DNA of 22,509 nt, from positions 360,719 through 383,227 of the forward strand of contig MNCI01005364.1 of the NCBI GenBank assembly GCA_015680685.1, given 5' to 3'. Shown here one piece after another: positions 10,013 through 17,944 of the stretch. The position numbers were made by a program, and so were the translations under genes. Below the pieces are notes generated by a model that saw only the letters and a program-made list of their open reading frames with translations, did not search any database and was not told the origin of the DNA. This DNA is from Gnetum montanum. Its lineage: Eukaryota > Streptophyta > Gnetopsida > Gnetales > Gnetaceae. Position 1 is the first letter of the stretch. Each line of letters begins with the position of its first letter.

Positions 10013-10028
10013 AGTGCCCACGGACACT
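10013..10028 (+). other. Small hairpin upstream of the 55-nt element (B)
   Basis: AGTGCC-CAC-GG-A-CACT forms a 6-bp stem with a 3-nt loop and one bulged A. Element A has the same stem and bulged A with a different loop, TAA (15598-15615). E is broken before this point. Confidence 0.5.
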
Positions 10029-10039
10029 TTTAAGTGTGG

Positions 10040-10094
10040 TTACACAAGGGTATTATAGGTTGGAACCTACTTTGGGGAGGACCCACTTGTGTAA
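10040..10094 (+). ncRNA. 55-nt conserved structured element, copy in B
   Basis: Predicted fold: outer stem TTACACAAG (10040-10048) with CTTGTGTAA (10086-10094); 7-nt spacer GGTATTA; inner hairpin TAGGT-TGGA-ACCTA (10056-10069); 16-nt segment CTTTGGGGAGGACCCA. Two G-C pairs (10049-10050 with 10083-10084) can extend the outer stem past a bulged A. The outer stem can also grow outward through G10039-T10095 (wobble) and G10038-C10096. The copies in A (15626-15680) and E (21567-21621, minus) have exactly the same component lengths with compensatory changes. The function is unknown. It lies about 320 nt upstream of the internal promoter. Confidence 0.7.
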
Positions 10095-10416
10095 TCTTTT
10101 GTAATTTTCACTTATGACATACCTCACACCCACCATTTCTTACCCTCAGCCTATTTTTCATAATATTCTTTCCCTACTATTATTACCCCTCTGAATTTCA
10201 ACGTTCCTATGTATCCATTACGTGACCTTTTTCTCTCACTTACCACCCAAGGTCCTCATTGATAAAACCCACAGATCATTATCCGTTCCTTCAAAACCAT
10301 CTAATTACTTGAGAACTCCTTCATAATAGCCCAATGTCCTAAGTTACACTGTTGATTTCAAGAAAATCTTCAAAATTTTGGTATTTTATTATGGTGCCCA
10401 ATGTCACTAGGGCCGT
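10095..10416 (+). other. Spacer between the structured element and internal promoter of B
   Basis: About 320 nt, C/T-rich, no open frame of note. The spacing is similar in A (15681-15983, about 300 nt) and E (about 270 nt), but the sequence is poorly conserved. Confidence 0.5.
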
Positions 10417-10456
10417 GATATCGCATATGCGATATTGCACCCCATTAACGTATAAA
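10417..10456 (+). promoter_or_regulatory. Internal promoter-like block of B: two GATATC-type repeats and TATAAA
   Basis: GATATCGCATATGC (10417-10430) and GATATTGCACCCCA (10431-10444) are two abutting 14-bp units of the kind found in B's own LTRs, followed by TATAAA at 10451-10456. A T/C-rich leader runs to about 10640. The layout copies the LTR promoter but sits before ORF2, which suggests a second transcription start dedicated to ORF2. Confidence 0.6.
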
Positions 10457-10640
10457 CAGGCAACCCCCCTGCAACACTTAGCATCATTTCTCATCATTCA
10501 CGTAGGGGAGTTTTCAAATTTTTTCTCTACAACTTGTGATTGTGTGACCTTTGCTTTTCAACCTCTATCTCGCGCGCTGGTACTCCGATTTTAATTCCGT
10601 CCAAACCTGCTTGAACCTAGAGTGTTCAACTTAGTCATAG

Positions 10641-10935
10641 GGGAGGGACACCTATCGAATAACACCTAATTTTTTTGGAATTTATCATCACCTAAAGGAC
10701 ATTATCCAGGATAATTAGCTATAACACTTAGAATAATTGTGCCAAAAAATCATTTAATCCTTTAGGTACACTGGGAGATTAAAATTGGAAACCACCTAAG
10801 TAAAAAAGACTCATTATTACAATCTTTTGAGCAAATCACACAGAGATAAAACAAATTAATTAATTAAGGTAAGCAGTAAGGTATAACTTAACTTCAAAAA
10901 CAACCTTACTAACACTTGGCTCTGTGTGATCGCAG
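10641..10935 (+). other. Intron-like segment before ORF2 of B
   Basis: It begins near a GGGGAGG box (the donor GTGAGG seen in A and E is not preserved here). It contains TACTAAC (10907-10913), an ideal branch-point sequence 22 nt before the acceptor, and ends GTGTGATCGCAG directly before ATG 10936. The same AG|ATG junction is seen in A (16571/16572) and E (20798/20797). Confidence 0.55.
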
Positions 10936-13706
10936 ATGGCCCTGAAACGTGGACAATAAGAAGGTCCTACTCAAGGTGGAAGCAAATGACCTAGGAGAGG
11001 TGGAAGACAAGATCCTGTCGGAAAACATGCAGAACAGGAGGAATAATCATTTAGCATTCATCAAAAGGATCCTCCTACTGTATAGTCTGAGCAAGTAGAA
11101 GGAGGAGTTGTTGCAGTGCCTGAACAGGGACAACATCTCACGTTGCCCCAAGATTATGTTTAGTCCATCCACGAAAATTCCACATTCACTATGGTGATTG
11201 TCAAATTAAACTTTAAATATTTTGCAGAGTTTGCTCCTGAGGCTATTAGGGATCACCTCAAAGGATCTCCCTTATGGCCTACCCTCTTTGAAAGCAGTGC
11301 CTAGTACCTAGGGGAGACGTACCAATTTTGGCACAATAGGGAACAAGGCACCACTGTCAACATTTGTGGTGTGACAATCGATTTCTCTGCATAGGCCATT
11401 TTGGAAGTATTAAACCTTCTGAATACAAGGCCCAAAGTTGCTCAATTATCCACCTATTCTGATCTTGATGTGCAACAAGATTGGTTGGAAAGGGCTTATG
11501 GTAGAGATAAGACATTTGGTGAGTTGACGGAAGAGAGGATCTACTTAAAAATTGGAACATATCACCTCTTTCCCATGAAGGGCTTAAAAAGAATATCAAC
11601 GTATGCAGCAAGAGGATGTGCAATGTTGATGAAAAATATTAATGCTAACCTGCCCCATCTATATTTAACGGAGATCCTAAGGCGATTTGAGGAACAGAAG
11701 ACAGGGAAGATGGTGCTTCTTGTCCCTTATCTTATTTGAAAGCTTTGCCAATGTGCTAGTATCTAGGGGTACACTAATGATGTCCTCTGAAAAGCCCAAA
11801 ATGCTTCCTATGCTAAACTGTTAAAGCCACCAACCACAAGGAAAATTACTAGTGAGACGTTGGGACTAGAAGAAGAAGAAGAATAGACAGCTGGACCAAC
11901 TGCAACTCAACTTGTAGGACCTAGCCTACCTCCAAGTATAGGACCTAGCTAACAACAAGAAGTAGGGCCCAGCACAGGCTAGGATTAGCCACTGTCGCAA
12001 GACTATAGACCGTCGATGAGCCATCTCAGGGCCATCGCTGAGACGGTTAGTTGGAGAAGTTGTGATGATGCAAATCTCTTCTACGTCATTGATGATGCCA
12101 TTCAACCCATAGTTTCTTTGGATTGTATAAGGGGTGAAGTATCTATTCATACAGGAGGAGGGAAAAGTAGTTGGTCACAACAGATCTTAGGAAACACGGC
12201 ATCTTTCGAAGTGCAATTAGAAACTAGTGAAGGGGCCACTGTGGTGGTCATGCAACACCAGGATGCTGCGGGAGCCGTAGAAGTGGTCGCAGACCACATC
12301 AAGGAATCTTTCAATGTACCTGTTGTGCCACCGGTAAATCTCATAGGAGCATGGGATGCTCAAGCTTTGGCCAGAACCTCAAAACATGAGGATGCGCTTG
12401 ATCGATTGCTCCAAACAGGGCAAGTAATGACATCCCTATGTGACATTCCTAAGTATGTTACAAAAATTTAGTCAGACCTCATTTTCACAAAGGGAAAGAT
12501 GGTCTTAATAGAAGTGAGGACCGAGCATGCTGAAGCAGAGGTGTAGAAATTACAAGAGCATCTTGTGGCCCTACAAGTAGCATAGCAGGACCCTTTGCAA
12601 TTTGTTCCCACAAACTAGCTAGATAATTTCAGAATTGAGCAACTAACCAAGCTAATCATGGAGAATAAAAAGGTGGCTGAGGAAAAAGAGAAGGTTGTTT
12701 GGGATGCCTTCATAGCATAGGTGTAAACTCATGCACATCTTAAGGCACTCAACGCCTTACAGAAAGAAAATGAATAGCTTGTTGCTGACAACCTTCGGTT
12801 GACCTCTGTAGAAAAGCAAAAGAATGTTCTCGAAGAACATTTCCATCAGTTGCGATAATAATCCATCCAGGTCAACCAAGACATAAGTCATTTATCCAGG
12901 GAGAATAGAACCCTCTCAAAGGAAGAGGTACGTGCAATCTGTCAAAAGACAGCCATCGAAATAAGCACGTGGAAAAATGAGACGAAATGACATGAAAAGC
13001 TGAAGGAGCACTTCTGAGACTAGGTGGGAATGTACAAAAAGATCCTTGAGAAGGAGATCCATATGGCCAAGGCCCACATCAATGCTACAGTGCTCAACAC
13101 ACTAACTGGTGGGCCATATTGGAGACATATGCCTTTGCCCACCAAGCGGAAGTTAAGAACCAGGACCTGGAGACCCAAGACCTTATAGAATACATGGAGT
13201 TGGCAAACTTGCAGTATGCTAACCTTGCCATGTTAATAGCAGGGTGCCCAAGAATAGAGCTCAAGCAGCAGGTAGCAACCACCTATGTCAAATACGAAGC
13301 AGAATTTGCAGAACGCAAGAAGTTATTGGAAAAATTAGAGATCGCAAATTCTGAACTTAAGGTGGTGAAAGAAAGCTACCAAGGCTAAAAAGGTGTCATG
13401 GTAGATTTGGCTTGATGGCTAGAAGATTTTCAAGAATACAAAGATAAAGCCAGAGCCTACGAAGAGGAACGATGAGTGTTTGTGGCTTGGTATGTCAAGG
13501 CCAATCAAATGTTTCAGCAACTACCCTATCCATGGGAAGCATCGACTCCGTCAAACATCAAAACATTAGCATGGATGACATAAGACCCTCAGACCAAAAA
13601 TGAGAAGCTCCAGGCCATACTCCAATGCCATCAAGTCTCAAAACCTAGAGCACAAGACAAAGGGAAAGCACCAATGGAGGAGCCACTGCCACTAGGAACT
13701 ACATGA
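10936..13706 (+). pseudogene. ORF2 of B: large coiled-coil protein of unknown function (decayed)
   Basis: ATG 10936 follows the AG acceptor. The frame runs to about 13110, shifts once, and continues to TGA 13704-13706, about 920 codons with scattered stops. Visible parts: a basic start; a conserved block (KLNFKYFAEF, LGETYQFWHN, DWLERAYGRDKTFGELTEER, YLKIGTYHLFPMKG, 11200-11740); an acidic linker; a conserved YRPSMSHLRAIAETVS (12004-12051); a long Glu/Lys/Leu/Gln-rich coiled-coil region (12480-13390) with YMELANLQYANLAML; then LPYPW and the C-terminus EEPLPLGTT. ORF2 of E shares all these blocks. No transmembrane segment or retroviral enzyme motif is seen, so it does not look like an envelope. 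The AYGR...Y-L-P block faintly recalls the 'putative plant transposon protein' domain of other Ty3 elements (low confidence). Confidence 0.8.
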
Positions 13707-13862
13707 GTTCCAAAAATTTTGTAGTTGTAGCACATTCTTTATGTTGTGTATTTGTTTTGTTTTCATTCCACACTGTGACATAATCCCATTTTCACCATCC
13801 AATAATCCCATACCTATCCATTGTGTAATCACTATAACTCGAGGATGAGTTTTCATTCAATC
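13707..13862 (+). other. 3' untranslated region of B before the PPT
   Basis: T-rich sequence between the ORF2 stop and the polypurine tract, ending 'gaggatgagttttcattcaa'. A similar phrase precedes E's PPT. No gene. Confidence 0.5.
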
Positions 13863-13871
13863 GTGGGGGTA
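13863..13871 (+). other. Polypurine tract of B
   Basis: GTGGGGGTA lies immediately before the 3' LTR's TGATGAG, where plus-strand DNA synthesis would be primed. E has the same GTGGGGGTA before its 3' LTR (17704-17712, minus). The single T interruptions make it atypical, but position and conservation are convincing. Confidence 0.8.
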
Positions 13872-14707
13872 TGATGAGTCATCATTTGGATGACTGTGAT
13901 ATCGTATCCACGATATCATAGCCTGACCACGATATCACATATGCGATATCACAGCCTGTCTCCTCATCTATAAATAAGAGGTAGATAGATCAGTTAGGGA
14001 CAATTAGAAGTTAGCCAGTTTTAGAGTTAGTTTTAATTTTAGCTTTCATTCTTTCTCTCAACCCTTTTCCTCTCCGTGTATGCTCACAGTGTGGTGAATG
14101 TAATTGTATGACATCCTTTATTTGAGTGTGGCATACTTGGACATGCACATGACTAAAAATAAAGATCGAGATTACTTCATCATTGCAGCATTCACTTAGT
14201 TTAATTATTTAATTGTTATTGTTATTTACTGTTTTCCTAGTTAATCTCTCTCACCCTTAACTCATGTTAAAACACGGAATGAGTACGACTTGATTATGAG
14301 CATTTAAGTGTGACTACTTGGTAACCTAGTAGCGTACCTAGGATCTGCACTTGGTAATCCTAGTGGTAGTCGTGCATGAAGTCCAAGATGTGTACAGATA
14401 ATCAAGGAACGGATGCTTATCGCACTTAGGCTAGTTTAGATTCTCTCACTCTCTCTCCTAGCTGAGTGAATCTTACTTTCCATCACCTTCAAGAGCAGTG
14501 TTAGATTAGAAACCACATCATACAACTCACTCTGGACTAAACCATACGTGACAAAGCTAATAGTAGTCCAGGTGGGAAGACAATGAACTACGACCTAAGG
14601 CTAACTATCTAAATGCCACAACTAGTCTGTCTGCAAAGTTTGACCAAATCGCACGTGTAACACTCGTATTCATATGGTTGAGTGTAGGGGTACCTCACCA
14701 CTCATCA
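13872..14707 (+). repeat. 3' LTR of element B
   Basis: 836 bp, TGATGAGT...ACTCATCA. It is 33 bp longer than the 5' LTR, the extra length being an additional pair of GATATC repeats. It carries TATAAATA (13969-13976) and AATAAA (14158-14163). The right flank starts AAACC. Confidence 0.95.
13898..13976 (+). promoter_or_regulatory. B 3' LTR repeat array (four GATATC) and TATA box
   Basis: GATATC occurs at 13898, 13912, 13931 and 13945, at spacings of 14, 19 and 14 bp. Units end in ATCCAC, AGCCTG, CATATGC and CAGCCTG. TATAAATA follows at 13969. The 5' LTR has only two cores here. Confidence 0.75.
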
Positions 14708-14712
14708 AAACC
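14708..14712. repeat. Right target-site copy flanking element B
   Basis: AAACC directly after ACTCATCA, paired with AACCC at 6153-6157 (one mismatch). Past this point element A sequence resumes. Confidence 0.55.
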
Positions 14713-15597
14713 TTTGTAAAAAATTTTGATTACTAATAAGACACATTGAATAAAGGTAAGATGTAGTTCAATACGGTGAAAATTTCTCTATGTTATCCAG
14801 TCGTAAGAGACTAATTATTTGGACAGTGAGCCCACATCATCCATCCATTCATTCCATTAATAAGAAGTTCTTACCATGGCCATAATGATATTGTTTTCTA
14901 TCATACAACTAAAAATAAACTTGTGATCATTATGCCTAGATAGAAAAGTGAAGAACCAAGTGGGAATGTAAAGGGTGTGACATCAAGGGAACTCGTGGAT
15001 TCTTTTTGGATTATTATTGTAAGTTTTATCATGTTACTAAGGTTGTATTATATTCTTGTAGATCTAATGAAAAATGGGAGTGTTAGTAAATAACTACTAC
15101 CTTCAAAGATTGACATAGTTAAAAAATAAAAAGAGCACAAAATAAATTTTTGGGGGTTCCATTGGAAAAGCATGCTACCCATGCTTGAAGGTAGGTGGCT
15201 TCTCAAAAATGTAAAAATAAAAATAAAGTGCCATGGATAAAACTCCTCCCTTGGACAATACACTAAGTGAAAATAGTCCTTGTAACATTGATAGTCTTAT
15301 GATTATAACTCTAAGAGATAAAACAATGCAATGTCATTGGAATGTGATTTGGACTTGGTTTGAATCTTGGACAGAAAGACTAATGATTACCTTAACCACT
15401 AATAAAACACAAGAATTCATTATGTTTATGGTAAGACACCTCACATACCAATTTCTACAATCCCTTCTAAGCCCATCTCATCTCATTGTAAGAATAATCA
15501 CAACTTGTGATTTTGTGTAACACATAGTTATTTTCCAAATATGGTGGTACTAACATGTGTGTTTTGTTAAATAGGTATGCATTACATTCAACTCGTT
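14713..15597 (+). other. Conserved non-coding module of A, upstream part (resumes after B)
   Basis: It aligns by eye with B 9130-10012, sharing 'taattatttggaca' (14812-14825), 'gtgtgacatcaaggg' (14976), the identical 27-nt block (15055-15081), 'cactcctccctt'-like (about 15240) and 'acatgtgtgttttgtt' (15554). This match is what shows that 14708 onward belongs to element A and that B landed inside the module. No convincing protein gene; open stretches here are short and not conserved. Confidence 0.6.
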
Positions 15598-15615
15598 AAG
15601 TGCCTAAGGACACTT
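15598..15615 (+). other. Small hairpin upstream of the 55-nt element (A)
   Basis: AAGTGCC-TAA-GG-A-CACTT: 7-bp stem, 3-nt loop, bulged A, equivalent to B 10013-10028. Stem bases are conserved while the loop differs. Confidence 0.5.
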
Positions 15616-15625
15616 CAAGGCATGG

Positions 15626-15680
15626 TTATATAGGGGCATTAAGGGCTAGAGCCTGCTTTGGGGAGGATCCACTTGTATAA
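15626..15680 (+). ncRNA. 55-nt conserved structured element, copy in A
   Basis: Outer stem TTATATAGG (15626-15634) with CTTGTATAA (15672-15680), including two G-U pairs; spacer GGCATTA; inner hairpin GGGC-TAGA-GCCT (15643-15654); segment CTTTGGGGAGGATCCA (15656-15671). Component lengths are identical to B and E. Against B, the fourth outer pair changes C-G to U-A and the hairpin closing pair changes U-A to C-G. Confidence 0.7.
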
Positions 15681-15983
15681 CTATTGTTTCTTATGCCTGC
15701 CAAGTAATTCCACAACATCTTGAACCTTTCAAATATTAATAAGCACTTCCCATATCACTTACACTTCCAGTTCTAAAAATATGAATTCATTACCCTTCTT
15801 ACCCAACTTATGAACTTTTGTAGTCCAAGATTCCTTCTCTATGAACTTCCAATGATGAATTTTTGACCAAAACCAAGCATGAGTTTATCATCCAAATCCT
15901 CTAAGCCACCTTAAAATCTTCCTAAAATCCAAGAGAATTAATTTTCTCAATCAGACACATGAAAATTGAAATTTCTATGGCTT
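15681..15983 (+). other. Spacer before A internal promoter
   Basis: About 300 nt of C/T/A-rich sequence with no conserved ORF. It corresponds to B 10095-10416. Confidence 0.5.
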
Positions 15984-16054
15984 CGATATTGGGTCACCGA
16001 TATTGGATTTCGAATGTTGGGTCCTCGATATTGGTCCCACAAAAAGTATAAATA
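15984..16054 (+). promoter_or_regulatory. Internal promoter-like block of A: four CGATATTGG-type repeats and TATA box
   Basis: Four units begin at 15984, 15998, 16011 and 16026: CGATATTGGGTCAC, CGATATTGGATTT, CGAATGTTGGGTCCT, CGATATTGGTCCCAC. They match A's LTR repeats (CGATATCGGGGCAC) more than B's. TATAAATA is at 16047-16054. The leader to 16230 is T-rich. Confidence 0.7.
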
Positions 16055-16244
16055 TGTATGGAGTTAGAAAAGTTTTTCATTCTTTCTCTTTTGAAGCAAG
16101 GGATATTTTTCAAGTTTTCTTCTATGAAAAGAGCTCTGACCTCCTAGCTTTCCCAAGTCATATCTTGATCAATATCACTTCAATTTTCATGTTTTTTTAA
16201 CCTATTTAATTATGGAGTGCTCAACTTAGTCGTGGGGGATGCTA

Positions 16245-16571
16245 GTGAGGAAAATTTGAGCCAATGCTTCAAAAAATTCTAACACCTAAAAGGTACTTTA
16301 AGGGTAAGTATAAAAAGATAATTGGAATTTCTAAAGAATAATCAAACATAATAAAGCCAAAATACTTAATTAACGATCCTAAAGACTAATAACCATCATA
16401 CATAGAAATAAAATGAGCAAATGTGAATGGTTATCAAGAGATTAACACCTATGGGTTAACTTTTTGAAAATTTTTCTAAATTTGCAATCTTAATAACTAT
16501 GGACTTAAGGTGTAAAATCATTAAGAATACATGAAGACACCTTAGTAATTCTAAATTCTTACTGATTGTAG
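16245..16571 (+). other. Intron-like segment before ORF2 of A
   Basis: GTGAGG at 16245 (donor-like) follows the CGTGGGGGATG box. The segment is AT-rich, contains TTACTGAT shortly before its end, and finishes GATTGTAG directly before ATG 16572. E has GTGAGG and the identical GATTGTAG|ATG at the equivalent places. Confidence 0.55.
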
Positions 16572-16806
16572 ATGATCTCAAGAAGAGGAGGAGCATAAAG
16601 AGAACCTTCACAAGGAGCAAGCAAATGATCGAGAGGCCAAGGTAGAGGCCAAAATGGAGGACAAGCGTCTAAACATGAGGAGTAGAAAGCCCAATCCTTT
16701 AGCATTCATCAAGAAACTCCTACCATAGTACAATTGTCCCAAGGAGAGGTGGAAGCACCATAAGAACAAAAACAAATCATTATCACAAGATTGCGTCCAA
16801 GCCATT
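16572..16806 (+). pseudogene. 5' fragment of ORF2 of A, cut by element E
   Basis: ATG 16572 after an AG acceptor. About 78 codons remain, hydrophilic with several stops. The stretch 'tttagcattcatcaa' (16697-16711) matches B's ORF2 ('tttagcattcatcaa', 11050-11064), which anchors the alignment. It ends exactly where E's LTR begins at 16807; the rest lies beyond the window. Confidence 0.65.
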
Positions 16807-17703
16807 TGATAAGCGGCAAGGTACCCCTACGCCCAACCATACGAATCACAGGCATTCACACGCAACTCAGTTGAATTTCGTAGATTGTAAGCACTTGCAT
16901 ACACCAAACTCTGGCTAGAAAAACCTTATGTTAGAACAGTCTTTGTATTCCCAACCTCACTTATGATGTTCTAATGCGATGGTTAAGTGAGATTGAGGCA
17001 AATGATTTTTGTTGATTTTCTCTTTATCTTCTAAAATCTAATTCTTAAAATGTAAGAAATGGAATGTTGCGTAATCTATAATTGTTCTATTCTATCTCTT
17101 AACTTTCCCTAGCATAAGCAATTGATCCTATCTTCTATGCACATCTTGAGCATCCCCTAACCACTACTGGGCTACTAGACGTTAAGCATCATTGGGTTGC
17201 CAAGTGTTGGGTTTACGTTTGAGATGGTTGTACTTATGGTTTTTATAGAATATATAAAAGAGCAATAACGGTAAAGTGATAACAATGAAGACTTAAGAAA
17301 TTATTAAAGCATGAAAATATTAAACTATTTAAATGCTCAAATGATTAAATCTAAATGTTGAAAGGAATGCTTAAAAAGCTCATCTTTATTGTCGATCATG
17401 CTAATGGGCTCAGGTACATTAACACTTGAATAAAGAGCCAGCCATCTTTCTCACACCTGTTGTAGGCACTTGGAAAATATTCTAACTCTTGTGGGAACAA
17501 ACTATAAAATTCTGGCTACAACTACTCCAAAAGATACCTAAGTGTGACAAGAGCACACTTATTTATAGCTAGGGATAATCTCTTAAATGAGGACATGTGA
17601 ACACATGGAAAAATGTGTTTACGAGGCCACATCAATGCGACCATGTATATGTAGCCCCGTAGACATAGCTCAGTTGATGTATTGACTGATGAGCACTTCA
17701 TCA
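16807..17703 (-). repeat. 3' LTR of element E
   Basis: On the minus strand it starts TGATGAAGTGCTCATCAG (ending at 17703) and ends GCCGCTTATCA at 16807. It is preceded by the PPT. TATA box at 17560-17567 and AATAAA at 17385-17390, both minus. Positions 16807-17333 align with 21916-22421. Its distal end (GGGGTACCT...) resembles B's LTR end, so the families are related. Confidence 0.9.
17560..17690 (-). promoter_or_regulatory. E 3' LTR promoter: GTATAC-class repeats (decayed) and TATA box
   Basis: Minus strand: repeats such as ATATACATGGTCGC and ATTGATGTGGCCTC, with a CTACGGGGCTAC segment, lie between 17610 and 17690, upstream of TATAAATA at 17567-17560. A better preserved version is at 21674-21729. 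Confidence 0.6.
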
Positions 17704-17714
17704 TACCCCCACAA
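17704..17714 (-). other. Polypurine tract of E
   Basis: Minus-strand TTGTGGGGGTA directly before the LTR start. It has the same core as B's PPT and a similar preceding sequence. Confidence 0.75.
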
Positions 17715-17944
17715 CTATGTGAAAACTTATCCTTGAGTTTTATTACAATTTAGAAGGTATGAAGTTATTACAACACACATGATGAAACACATCTACATAG
17801 ACATTGACTTTATTGATGTACCAAGTACCTGAGTGTATAGAGAAGAATGAATTACAAAATGGTGGTGTTTAGAGAAAAAATTGAACACCTTGATGATCCT
17901 GGATTCTCCACTGTGTCAAAAGATGATAAAATTGCTGAACAAGA

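Larger units (their letters stand above)
6158..14707 (+). mobile_element. Element B: complete-ended non-autonomous LTR retrotransposon inside element A
   Basis: Both LTRs are present and begin TGATGAGT and end ACTCATCA, an exact 8-bp inverted repeat. A tRNA-Asp-type PBS follows the 5' LTR and a GTGGGGGTA polypurine tract precedes the 3' LTR. Inside are ORF1 (gag only), the conserved non-coding module, an internal promoter-like block, an intron-like segment and ORF2. The internal 6.9 kb has no recognisable protease, RT, RNase H or integrase, so mobility would have needed enzymes supplied by another element. The flanks are two halves of element A, and a 5-bp near-identical duplication surrounds it. 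Confidence 0.9.
1438..16806 (+). mobile_element. Element A: old LTR retrotransposon, interrupted by B and truncated by E
   Basis: A is read as two pieces, 1438-6157 and 14708-16806, separated by element B. The first piece holds the 5' LTR, a tRNA-Asp-like PBS, gag, protease and the start of the non-coding module. The second continues that module in the order seen in B: 14740-16570 aligns by eye with about 9130-10935. It ends in the first part of ORF2, where E has inserted. The 3' LTR lies outside the window. No RT, RNase H or integrase motifs are seen. It is the oldest and most decayed of the three. Confidence 0.75.

Noticed and set aside
10936-13706. ORF2 as an envelope-like gene
   Set aside because: The position fits Athila-type env, but no signal peptide or membrane segment is visible and the protein is hydrophilic coiled coil.
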